This document shows, one piece after another, positions 24,201 to 34,849 of a stretch of DNA of 64,000 nucleotides. Source of the stretch: Vigna angularis (lineage: Eukaryota; Streptophyta; Magnoliopsida; Fabales; Fabaceae); the NCBI RefSeq assembly GCF_016808095.1, contig NC_068977.1:22841364-22905363 (forward strand), read 5' to 3'. How positions within the stretch are numbered: the first letter of the stretch is position 1; every line of letters begins with the position of its first letter. A program made the position numbers and the translations under genes. A model generated the notes under the pieces. The model worked only from the letters and a program-made list of their open reading frames with translations, was not told where the DNA came from and ran no database searches.

Positions 24201-25086
24201 ATGGGCTAAAAGAAGCCCTTAGAGCTTGGAATCGGAGGTTTGGTCAATTTATGGACAGCATTGGCTTTGAGAAATGTATTTTAGAACATGATGTCTATGT
24301 GCAGAACAACAAGAGAGAAGGGAGAGTTGAAAGATTAATAGTATGTCTATATGTAGATGACATGCTAATTACTGGAAGCAATGAGAAGGTGATTCAGAAT
24401 TTCAAACTACATATGTTGAATGAGTTTGAAATGAGTGATTTAGGCAAGCTAAATTACTTCCTTGGCATAGAATTTGTGGAAACCGAGAAGAGGATAGTGA
24501 TGCATCAATCACACTATGCTAAAGAGATGTTGAAGAAGGCTGAAATGTAGAATTGCAATGCTGCAAATACACCTGCAAAAGTGGGTTTAAGATTGGAAAT
24601 TGATCCAGAAGAGGAGGCTCTTAATGCTACCTTCTATCGTAGCATGGTAAGAAGTTTAAGATACTTGTGCAATACAAGACCAGATGTGAGTTTTAGTGTT
24701 GGTCTTGTGAGTAGGTACATGCAAAATCCCAGAATATCACACTTGAATGTTGTGAAACGCATTCTAAGATACATACAGGGCACACACGACTATGGCTTTC
24801 TATTTCCAAGAAGAAGAGGTGTTATGGAAGTGAAAATAAAGGCCTATTCTAATGCGGACTAGTATGGAGATAAGTGATAGGAAAAGCATAGGAGGGTATT
24901 TGTTCTTCCTTGGAGACTCTCCTATATCATGGAGTTCAACCAAGGAACCGATGGTGACTTTGCGCTCTTGTGAAGCATAATAGATTGCAGCTTGTGAGGC
25001 AACTTATAGACATTTTAACTAAGGCTCTCAAGGTTGAAAGATTTAAGAGTTTCAGGAGATTTATTGGAGTTGTTAGAGCAATCTAG
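21288..25086 (+). pseudogene. Copia Gag-Pol polyprotein, disrupted
   Basis: The polyprotein would be cleaved into capsid, protease, integrase and reverse transcriptase/RNase H. Seen in order: Gag from ATG 21288; a zinc knuckle CFNCQKLGHFAKQC (about 22105-22146); protease motif LDSGCSTHM (about 22278); pre-integrase WLWHLRFGHL (about 22668); integrase pieces LRTDGG and the THELTP-like PEHNG region (23043-23160); reverse transcriptase WVYRTKVNP, LDVKSSFLNG and YVDDMLI (23900-24365); and an RNase H start. The final stretch DILTKALKVERFKSFRRF (about 25008-25061) joins too early, so part of RNase H is deleted. Stops interrupt it near 21471, 21492, 21701, 21887, 22716, 24119, 24164, 24548 and 24860. 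It cannot make the enzymes. Confidence 0.9.
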
Positions 25087-25103
25087 TTTGACTTAGAGAG
25101 GTA

Positions 25104-25337
25104 TATTAGAATATTTTCTAGAAGTACAGGTGTTAAGCCAAAAAGTTGTAAAAGGTTGTTAATTTTAACGGCCGTTGCTTTTTCTGTTTTTGACATTGTT
25201 TCATGTTTTTGCACACTGATCAGAGTTTTGTTATCACCTATAAATAAGGGTGATACTCTGTCTTACCGTAATTGAATAAGATACACATTTAGATTAAACA
25301 TGTTACCTTTATCATCTCTTTTGTGCCCAATCTTTTA
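25104..25337 (+). repeat. 3' LTR of the Copia element
   Basis: Matches the 5' LTR over its whole length with scattered substitutions and small indels, including the TATA-like CCTATAAATAAGGG. The divergence visible by eye fits an old insertion, consistent with the many stops inside. Confidence 0.8.
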
Positions 25338-26289
25338 AAAAAATACTATATCAACCCGTCTTTTTTGGATTGGGTCGATGAACTTACACATTTTACCATC
25401 TATATTTAATTCACCAACAAAAAATATTCAAAATTTGCAACGAGATCAGATATTTTTAACTAATTGATTTCGTCTTTCGTTAAATATTAAAATAGATTGG
25501 TATTAATATTTTTAAAAACTTTTAATATATTGTATAGTTTTAAAATTAATTTCCATTAATATATTTAAAAAAATAAAAATTTAGTAAAAGAAAATTGATA
25601 TTTTACTTTGGATTCTACGTATACTTTGGAATTCATATTTTACTTTTGAATTATATAATCTCAATTTTTGTTAGTTTTACATTGGGAAATTGATAAGAAT
25701 TTTTATTTCTGTGTAATTATAATATAATTTTTTACATACAAAAATTTTTAATTGTACAATTTTGGATTATACAATTTAAAAATATTTTTTTTTAATATAG
25801 TAATACTAAAGTCATTTTCTTTCGTAGAATAACTCTTGAATTGCAAAATTTAAAAAATAAGTTTTTCACAAAAAAAAAAATGGATAATTCGGAAGTATAA
25901 TATGGAGTATACAATCGAAAAGTAGAGTACACAATTTAAAATTTTTGTAATGTAAAAAATAACTTGTAAACTACATAATCATAAAATTAAAGGTGACTTT
26001 GAAATTATATAACTCAAAATACTTTTCTTAATTCATTCATATCACAATAATAGACAGAAGATAACGACAACAAGAAGGAAACGACAATAGAAATAATAAC
26101 AATAAGGAATAATAAGTATAAAAGAGGCAATTTGATTTTTTTAACCATCTTATAAGTGTAAAAAAGAAAGTTCTTTCTTTATGTACCTCCCTCTTTTACT
26201 TGCCACATATCCATAGTCTTGATGAAATAACAATTTTATTCCTTTCTTTTTTATGCTTCCACAAACCCAATACGTCTTCTTTCACCTAT
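25338..26289. other. AT-rich spacer
   Basis: Extreme A/T content, no ORF with a recognisable domain and no repeat border found. Confidence 0.5.
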
Positions 26290-27080
26290 TGATGCAACTA
26301 TCAATCCTTCTCTCATCACATGTCACATGACCAACACTGATCAAGTTTTCAACAAGAACTACATTGGGTCAGAAACTAAGTAATGGAACATGCATTCCTA
26401 TTACGACACTGCCTCCTTTAAACAACCACATATTTTAAATCTCTCATCTTTTTTACATGTTCCTTCACTGTCAAAGAACCTTATCAACATTTGTAAATTT
26501 GCCAAGGAGAATGATGTGTACTATGAATTTATTTTTCCTTATCATTGCTTTGTCAAATCTCATGCAACTCACAAGATTTTTGTCAAAGGAAGACTTCAAG
26601 ATGGACTTCATCATCTATTATATCAAATAACATTAATGTATCTCCTTCTTTTCATCTTTGGCACCATAGGCTAGGACATGCATCTAACCACGTTGTGCAA
26701 CATGTTATGCGTTCTTCTGATATCGAATACACTACAAAGTTTCATTTTTTCTGACTCTTGTATGCTTGCTAAGTCTCATCGATTTCCCTTTCAAAAATCT
26801 TTAACTGTGCATAATAATTCGCAAAATATTAAATGCAATTTTAAATGCAAAATATTTTTAACCAATGTTCTTCCTACTCCCACAAGTCACAAAGAAGCCT
26901 GGATTCGGGTTGGTCTGATGCCTTGCATTCTGAGTACAATGCTTTACTTGCTAATAGTACATGGGTTTTAACTCGCCCACCTGAAGGTGCTGTTATTATT
27001 GATTGCAAATGATTTTTTTTTTAACAAGTTTCATGCTGATGATTTTGTTACACACTTGTGGTTTATGTATACTTTGAAAT
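26290..27080 (+). pseudogene. Second Copia polyprotein remnant with internal deletion
   Basis: A plus-strand Copia pol fragment. SKNLINICKFAKENDVYYEF and a FHLWHHRLGHASNHVVQHVM pre-integrase segment lie around 26470-26720. The frame then shifts from the integrase zinc region almost directly to the start of reverse transcriptase (near 26890-27010), with KEAW, EYNALLANSTWVLTRPPEGA and IIDCK. Nearly the whole integrase is missing. No LTR is attached. Confidence 0.7.
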
Positions 27081-27239
27081 TGTATATAAAAAAACTGATG
27101 AAAAAAACCGTGTTTATTGCTTCAAAATAGAAGCTATTATAGCCAAACAAAATAGAAGCTATTACGTATCCCTATGTATCCCTATTGACTAGGATTTATT
27201 AAAAACAGAAGCAAAACAATAAAAAATGTTTCATTCCCT

Positions 27240-27797
27240 CCCTTGAACTAACTATCTGCAATTACTTTATTTTGGAACGTCTCAAATTTTAAGGCATTAA
27301 TTAGTCATTGAATCTGCATTTTGTTCCTGAGTTCCACAATATATACTTTAAGGCATTAGTCATTGAATCTGCCTTTTGTTCCTGAGTTCCACAATATATA
27401 CTCTTGCTTAATTTCTTAATCTTTCACAAGGTTCTTTACAAAAATATATCACTTTCATATGTTTATTTCTACCATGACTGGACTTTTTGAAAATTTAACA
27501 ATTGAACTATTATCACGCATAATAAGAATATGATTTTAAGATAGTTAAAAATCTCAAAACAAATTTCATCCATATTGCTTAACATGTACTAGGGACAAAA
27601 ACCACAAACTCTATTTCTATACCTGATAGAATCACAATTTGTTGTATTTTTTTACATACGTGACACTTATCCTTAAGTGAATGAGAAAACATAATCATAT
27701 GTGCTTTTAGAGTCATCCTCATCTCCTCTCCTGCATAGTCAGAGTCAGTAAATGCAAACGGATCTGCTTTCACAAACACAAAAATAACTTTTAACAT
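27240..27797 (-). pseudogene. Copia RNase H fragment
   Basis: The reverse strand reads AFTDSDYAGEE near 27740, the first Asp motif of Copia RNase H. It continues with degraded KDKCHVCKKIQQIVILSGIE and further downstream with relics of the RSKHIDVR-type region (about 27470). No other domains are attached. Near 27299-27410 a stretch of about 55 bases with TTCCTGAGTTCCACAATATA is tandemly duplicated. Confidence 0.6.
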
Positions 27798-29307
27798 CTG
27801 TTATTTTAGGCTTTTGACGTATGTTAAATGTTTGACGTCATAGCGGAAGACGTAAATTGATGTATGTTGTCTTTGAACAAATGTCGATTCACGTCTATTG
27901 CATTTATAACAGACGTCAATTAACGTCAACAACATATGTCAATTAACGTCAACAACATACGTCAATTTACGTATGTTGTAAAATCAACAGACGTCAATTT
28001 ATGGGTTTTTTTTTAAACAATTCGCCGCCGTGAAGATGACGGAGTAGATAGGTGCCCACTACAAAAAAGAAGGGCATTACCGAAGGCCAGAAGCCCTCGG
28101 AAAAAGCCCAAAACCGTCGGTAAAAGGTAATTACCGAAGGCTTATCGACGGCCAAAGAGCCCTCGGTAAATCCCTTGTCGCTAACATTTACCGAGGGCTT
28201 TTGCCCTTCGGTAATTACCGAGGGCCAAAAGCCTTTGGTAATTACCGAAGGGCAAAAGCCTTCGGTAATTTCCGAAGGACGAATTTTCTGCTGTCCAGTA
28301 ACCAATTATTGAAGACAAAAAAAAAAGTAATGGTGGGTGATGAGCAAGCCTTGACATAACAGTAAAGTTGGTTCCTTTTCACCAAGTCTCAACCCAGAAA
28401 CAGCAACTACTTGCAAGCATCACACTGCATATATGCTTCCTCATACCCCACCTGGTGGACTCTCACGCACAATCACCCATTTTATTGGTAATATTAATGG
28501 AAAATGTTAAACCAAGTTTATAAAAACATGCAAACAAACAAAAATAATGCATCTGAAGGTTACAACAAATTAATCATTAATCACTAAAACAATCCTCCAG
28601 GGGCAATACACACAAGCTAACAACTAGAAACCTCAACTTTCACTGAACTCTACAATGCAATATGTGGTAATTTTGGACTTTGGATTGAGTGCGTGTTTGG
28701 TTTCTCGTTGGATCAATTCAAGCCATGCATGACCCATTGTTTACACCAGACTGTGGATCAAAATTCCAATTGTCAAACCAAAAACGTACTGAATGTATTT
28801 GGATGATTGTTGCTTTTTGTTTTCTTGGCTCAAGTAACTAAGTCATAAATATTCTAACTATCTTAACTAATCTCTTTTCTCCGTGAATCCTAACATAATC
28901 TGGAGACACAGAGGAGGCCACTAGAAGCACCTATTAGAGGAGTACCCAGTAGATGTGAAATAAGATTTATACGGTTCTTGTGTTTTTCCTTGGAGTAGTA
29001 AACTAAAACGTAACACTGCCTCTACCAGGTATTGACATACAAATAGAAATCTTAATGAGTAGTAAACCACCCCCAAAGAACATTCCAAGAAGATTCTAGA
29101 CATCTAACTTATTTGTCTACCTTATATGAAATGCCAAGGATTGGAATAACAAGTAAAAATATGATAAAAACTATGCGTGTTGTGAGAAACATGTGTTGAA
29201 TGACCCACTCCAAAAAACAGATAGCAAATTACAGTGGGGTTGCAAGAGCAAAATGAATAATTACTAACACCCAAATCATTCACTGTTCGAGACTTTGTTC
29301 AATAGGG

Positions 29308-29312
29308 ATTTT

Positions 29313-29367
<55 letters not shown>

Positions 29368-29400
29368 ATGTATGTATATATATGTACGTATATATGTATG

Positions 29401-29433
<33 letters not shown>

Positions 29434-29435
29434 GT
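29308..29435. repeat. (TA)n / (TATG)n microsatellite
   Basis: Alternating TA with TATG and TGTG interruptions inside the CACTA element. Confidence 0.95.
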
Positions 29436-30739
29436 ATGTATGTATCTCAAGATATTGCTAAAATTATATAAATAAATAGCTAATCATATGTAATAAAAAA
29501 TATCTAAATTATATATATATTATTATGAAAATTCCTATTTATTCCTTTATCATATTTTTGTTATCAGAGCATATCAGATTTCCTCTACTTATAATATTGA
29601 CTCATTTTTCTTAACATAAATAAAGTACTTGTGCTATCTCGGAAACACAATTTTAGCTTAATGTTTCTCTCTTTAACATGGTATATAGAGCCACTATCTC
29701 CAAAAGATTTTGTTTTCTCCCAGGTTCGCATTCTCTCTACCAGCTAGTTTTCCCTATCCTTAGGTTATTATTGCCTTTTCTCCAACTCTCTAGGAAAAAA
29801 AATTTCTTCCAACACCGTATCAACCTCCAGAACAGATTCTCTGATCTTTCCTAACCATATAGTTAGTATTGAGAAGGACGTCTAACTAATCTACATGGGC
29901 TTCCAATATCAGGTTATGGTTAAGTGAGTTGTGTATAAATCAATTTCACTACCACTAGTGAGTTCATTCCTACAGAAAATTGAGAACCATGGATAAAGAC
30001 AGATGTTCAACTCTATAGTGCTATTAAATCCACTATGCACAGCTCACTCAGACTAATTTTCTCATAAAGGTCGGAATACAGCCAAAGTTTAGTGCTTCAT
30101 ATAAGTAAATACATTATACATTCCTCCCATTTTTCTTTATTAAAGATAAAAAAAATTAAAATGTGTATCCGTTTCTTTTAAAAACTTTTGCAAAAGAAAT
30201 TTAAGAGATAAACAAACACTTTAATATAAATCTTCTTTCTTATATAAACTTACAATATAAATATTATTAGTTGTACCTCTGAATTTGTAATGGTGAAGGT
30301 TAGCTATTGGATTTCTATAGTAGTGTATAAATTCTCATAAACTAAACACCATGAAAATAATCATTTGAATATGATGTGAAAGATATAAAAATAAAAAGAG
30401 AAAAAAAAACAGCACTTTGATATCTTTGATAGAAATAAAACCTTGAAACAGTTTTCTACCTGAGCAACTAGTCGAGCAAGTAGTGGCATCCAAAACTGCT
30501 GACCCTTGTAGTGTAATTTTGGGTTAAAAATGCTGCATAATTGGCTATAGCAAGTGTGATTTGAAGCATCTGGTTGTTTCTGTCCATTGTGAATTTTTGA
30601 ACAAGTTTATTTTACCATTTCAAACCTGTGTGCACTGTTCATTTCGTCAAATTTGAGCCTACATGCAAAATCACTTCCTAAACCATCAATTTTGCTTAAA
30701 TTTGGAAGTGAATTAGTGATTTTTGAGTGTAGTGTGATT

Positions 30740-31120
30740 CCTTGTTGACATCTTTCTTAGCTTCATTTAAGTTCTTTAAACTTGTTAGACTAAGAACATT
30801 ACACATTGTTAGGTTAGTTTAGGTCAATTTCGAAATTGTCACCAATTTTGAGATTTGTGTACTACTTTGAAATTGACATGTTTCTTAGTTTCATTTAAGT
30901 ACTTTAAAGTTGTTAGGATATGAAGATTGTACATTCTTAGGTTACTTTAGGTGAATTCCCATTTTTTCACCTATTTAGTACACTTTTTAGGTTTTAAGTA
31001 GCCAAATTTTGATATTTAGCTACTTGATACAATTTGACATCTTTCTTAGCTTCACTTGACTACTTTACTCTTGTTAGGATAAGAACATTGCACATTCTTA
31101 GGTTACTTTAGTGCAATTTG
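30740..31120. repeat. Diverged tandem blocks inside the CACTA element
   Basis: Three blocks share CTTAG-TTCA and TTGTTAG--TAAGAACATT phrases, starting near 30748, 30875 and 31037 (spacing about 127 and 160 bases). Units are strongly diverged and non-coding. Confidence 0.6.
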
Positions 31121-33429
31121 CAACTTTTGACCTTTCTAGTGCATCTTTCCGGTTTTCATAAGCAGATTTTGATTTCTTTCCTATTTTCATTAGTTACCAT
31201 AGTTTTCAATAGTCTTGTACCATTTAAAACATGTTTAGATAGTTACATTACAGCTTCATCTGTTAGTTTAGAGAATTTTTCATGATTTGAGATTTCTAGC
31301 ATAGTTTTAGGTTCTCAATAGTCAATTTTTGAGTTTTTGTAGAGAGGTAGGTTTTAGGTTGTTTCTTAACTTGCTTTTAACATTTAAAACTTGTTTACAA
31401 AGCTGCAGTGCATTTTACTGCACTGCAATTAGTGTAGTCCTCATTTCTATACTAGTTTGAGTGTACTTTTAGGCTTTCTTTAGTGAGTTTTAGAATCTCT
31501 TAGAATTAGTGACTTTTGAAGTGCTCTTAGTTTTCTTTAGACATTTAAGACTTTATTAAGAAGTTTCTTTACAAGTTTGTTTCTATTTTAGTTTAGTTCT
31601 TACTTTTACCTTGTTTAGCCTAGTTTTAGAGTGCTTTGGTAGGTTTTGAGTATTGAAATTTTGAGTTTCTTGAAGATTTTAATTTTTAAGTTGATTTATA
31701 GCTTTCTTTAGTCATTCAAAATTTGTTTAAATGGATTTTACCTCTGTTTTTGAATGATTTTTATAGATTTGTTTTTGAATTGATCTTAATAGCAGTTAAA
31801 TATCTCAAAATAAACTTTCATTCTCTTATTAAATAGTCCAAACAAATTAACAAATAGCTTTAACCCCATTACCCAAATATGATACATTCATGCATCAATA
31901 TTTAACATTCCTACATATTAACTTAGTCCTCAAAACCACATGCTCATGACCATAATACAAAAACTTCTCTGCATCTTTATTTCCTAAATATCCCTTGCAA
32001 CTACAACATTTGCACTACTTGGTTACATTTAATCTTATCAGCACAATAACTAAGAGTATAACTAAATTCAATAATCACCAGCCATCATACAATATTCTAA
32101 ACTCAAAAGATACAAATTTGATTTTTAGTTTCGTCCAACTCAAACCAGATTTCATCCATTATGTTTAATCCAAACAAGGAATTAATAGCTCTCCATACCT
32201 GGAAAATGTGTTCGCCCTCTCCGCAAAATGTTTCCTCCAAACTCCGTAACCTCACCTGTCTCGCACTCAACCCGAAATGCTTCCTAGCTTGCACTCGCAC
32301 CTTTCTTTACTCTTTAGTTTCTACAATCACTTGCATTAGTCTATTTCTAACCCTCTCTTCATGATTGAACTCCAATAGAGCCTCCCAACACACCACGTTG
32401 CGATATACAGCCCAAAACCACACTGGCAGTTGGGACAGGGATGACTGCAAATCACTCCTCCAAGGTTCCGTGCTTAGGATTGATGCAAAGGACAAGGGTT
32501 TTGTGGGCGAAGGGTTTCGAGCAAAGGGGGAAGGGGGTTTTCGTGGCCAGCTTCGAGAGGAGACAAAGATTACTACTTTGGTGCGAAATGAATTCGAGAA
32601 TGGGAATATCCTATTTTTGGCCCTAATTAATCGAACACATTACCGGCGGCTCACAAGCCTTCGAAAAACGTTATTTACCGACGGTCTAAAGGCCTTCGGT
32701 AATAAGCCTTCGGTAATTAACGCATTTCTTGTAGTGGCCCCTGTGAGGGTGAGGAGAAAAATGGTTCAAAAATCGTCATCGTAGCTGTCCTAGAATGCGC
32801 CCAAGAATTGCACCAAAGACCAATGAAAATGAATTTTAATCGATGTAAATGAAAGATAATGGTTCCAAACGTAATATAATCGGTGCAAAGTGATTTTAAA
32901 CGGTGCAAACTGGATGAAAACTTACCTGAAGATGAACGCAGCGAGAGAGAAAACTAATATTGTCGAACACGAACGAAGAAAAAACTCAAACGAAAATGCG
33001 AAAGAAAGTGAGGCTCGCATTCTGAGTGTTTGAGGTTTAAATGTGTATTTGACGTCGGCCCCCTCTAGATCTGACGTCTAATTGGTAAAAAAATTCCATT
33101 TTGGCACTACTTTTGCGATATTTTCGCAGTTTATTGATGTCTGGGAAAGAGGATCTGACGTCTAATGTGTATTAGACGACGGACCCTGCTATGTTCGACG
33201 TCTAATGTCTGCAAAAGTGACCTTTCAATTTTGATTTTACAGCTTCTGGCATTGGATTTGAAGTCTGATTTGAGGGTACCGATGTTATTTTCGGACCTTT
33301 TTAACGTCTGATCTGGGGACCCTGACGTCTAAAGAAGGATTTGACGTCTGATTTTTGGGAGAACGTGTAAAGGAGGATTTGACGTTTGATCCTAGAGGAA
33401 CCGACTTCTATAATAAAGTTTTATTTATA

Positions 33430-34100
33430 AAAATATCACCGATCATTTTTTATGTCAGATTTTCAATCAAATGTTATAAGTATAGCGTTAAAGGTCTTTG
33501 CGTTTCCTACCTTTCCTATAAAAAATTCTATAACTTGAACTTACTTTTAGATATTGAAAGATTCTTTTAGCCACATGCAGATGTAATTCAGTGTGAAGGA
33601 GAAAAGTCCCACATCTAGTAAAACATTGTAAGGGACTTCTTCCTTTGGTTATAAAAGAGAGGTTAAGGTTCCCCTTTCCTCATCCCATTCTCTCCTTTGT
33701 TCTCTCCTTTCTTGTATTCTCATAATTTTGAGAAGTTCTTTAGTGAAAGAGAGAAGTGCTGTAAATTTCTTCCACTAGTATAAAATTTCCTTTTTTGTCT
33801 ATTATCAGTATTTTCTCTTCTCTATTTTAGTTGTGTGTGCCTGTGCTGTATGACTAATACCCAACATGATATTTGGCCAGGTAGCAGTCAGATACATTAA
33901 GCTTCCCACAATTTATATTTGAAGTGAATATCCTCCACCGTTGCACTGTCACTATCTTTATTAATCTTACATCCTGAAACAAGTGGGCTCTTCACAACTT
34001 TGCTCTCAAACATTGACATCTTTTCAAAACATCATTTGCATATTTCTGCCGACACATGATGGGAACCTCAAAGTGCTCTTGAATAGCCATCCAAAACGTG
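33430..34100 (-). pseudogene. Copia RT/RNase H fragment interrupted by an LTR
   Basis: On the minus strand, GSLMYLTATWPNIM (about 33907-33866) is a typical Copia reverse-transcriptase end. On the other side of an LTR-like insert the next block reads HLHVAKRIFQYLK (about 33575-33537), again typical of Copia. About a dozen residues normally between them are missing, so the insertion junction also lost sequence. Upstream, 33910-34100, reads degraded pieces such as RQKYANDVLKRC in shifting frames. Confidence 0.65.
33592..33866 (-). repeat. Solo-type LTR within the Copia fragment
   Basis: On the plus strand it begins TGTGAAGGAGAAAAGTCCCA and ends ACCCAACA. It contains a TATA-like TTATAAAAGAG (about 33649) when read on the plus strand. 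The flanking bases do not give a clean 5-bp duplication. The strand is uncertain: if the TATA on + is real, the LTR could be plus-oriented. Confidence 0.5.
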
Positions 34101-34546
34101 CAGTGAATGGAAGCAGAACAAGTGTATGATGCAGTGGAGTTTGGAAGGAAAGAAAGATGCAAAGATGGAATGTGTTTTAATATAATTTATTATTATCCAA
34201 ACTAATTTGAAGTTCCTAAATTTTAATTATTAATAGTTTAATCTCTATTCTGTATATGATTTTGTTAAAATGATGTATTGTAAATTTTATTAGTAAAAGA
34301 ATGAGTTTTAATTAGAATTTAGAAAAATGAAATAAAGAAACTTTTAACATAAATTTAGATATTTAATTTTTTTATAATTTTTAAAAATATATTTTAATTT
34401 TAACAACTTTATTTTATTAGCATTTAAAAAATTAATAAATATTTTATTTGTAATAAAACTATAAACTTTTTTTTAGTTAATCTTAAAACCGACCCTGTTG
34501 TTTTAGTTAATTATATATATAATTATTCGTAGTGTCGGTAGACTGA

Positions 34547-34849
34547 CACTACAATTAAACTTTTTTGTTTTTCATATTAAAAAGCAACTGTTTAATCGAC
34601 GCTATGTAATTATAAATAATTAAATATTTAAATTTTAAGCGGGTTACACCAATGCAATTTTTTTTATAATAAATTAATATTAAATTTGTAGCGTCTTTTT
34701 TTAGCATGGATTTAGTTGATGCCACCAGCGTCCCATTTTTAGTCAACGCAAAGGTTGTAGCTTCCAGCCAATAAGATGTTAGTTTTGGTGTTTTTTGTTT
34801 CTTTTTTGTCAGTTTTAGGCTGATGTTAACTTCTGTTTTCCTTGTAGTG
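34547..34849. mobile_element. Small CACTA-type MITE
   Basis: The left end is CACTACAATTAAAC (34547) and the right end reads TTCCTTGTAGTG (34838-34849), giving inverted CACTACAA termini. Length is 303 bases. Flanking triplets TGA and TAA differ at one base, so the duplication is imperfect. The interior shows no transposase. A frame of about 110 codons overlaps it, but its content is just low-complexity sequence. Confidence 0.55.

Larger units (their letters stand above)
20829..25337 (+). mobile_element. Decayed Ty1/copia LTR retrotransposon with both LTRs
   Basis: Two similar LTRs (20829-21068 and 25104-25337) flank a Gag-Pol polyprotein read left to right. Directly after the left LTR comes TGGTATCAAGAGC, a near-match to the tRNA-iMet primer-binding site usual in Copia elements. 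A purine-rich AGAGAGG precedes the right LTR. The LTR starts read TATTAGAATATT, so the usual TG has probably mutated. Runs of A on both sides allow an AAAAA duplication, but this is not decisive. The element is about 4.5 kb and defective. Confidence 0.85.
28057..32736. mobile_element. Complete non-autonomous CACTA element
   Basis: The left end is CACTACAAAAAAG (28057) and the right end reads CATTTCTTGTAGTG (32723-32736), an inverted CACTACAAGAAATG. A GCC triplet directly flanks both ends (28054-28056 and 32737-32739), the 3-bp duplication expected for CACTA insertion. Dense subterminal motifs of the ccttcggtaattaccg type are present at 28070-28290 and again at 32640-32720. The 4,680-bp interior contains no transposase-like domain, so it must depend on an autonomous partner. 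The interior holds an (AT)n tract at 29308-29435 and diverged tandem blocks at 30740-31120. The origin of the rest is unknown. Confidence 0.85.
27800..33425. mobile_element. Older GACGTC-rich DNA element, split by a CACTA insertion
   Basis: Multiple GACGTC/GACGTA-type subterminal motifs cluster at 27810-28000 and again at 33045-33420. The two blocks lie on both sides of the CACTA element at 28057-32736. Clustered short motifs at both ends resemble a CACTA-like organisation. No terminal inverted repeat or ORF could be fixed, so the borders are approximate and the class is inference. Confidence 0.4.

Noticed and set aside
27240..34100. The Copia fragments at 27240-27797 and 33430-34100 as two halves of one element split by the nested transposons
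   Set aside because: Both pieces appear to include the start of RNase H, so they overlap and probably come from different elements.
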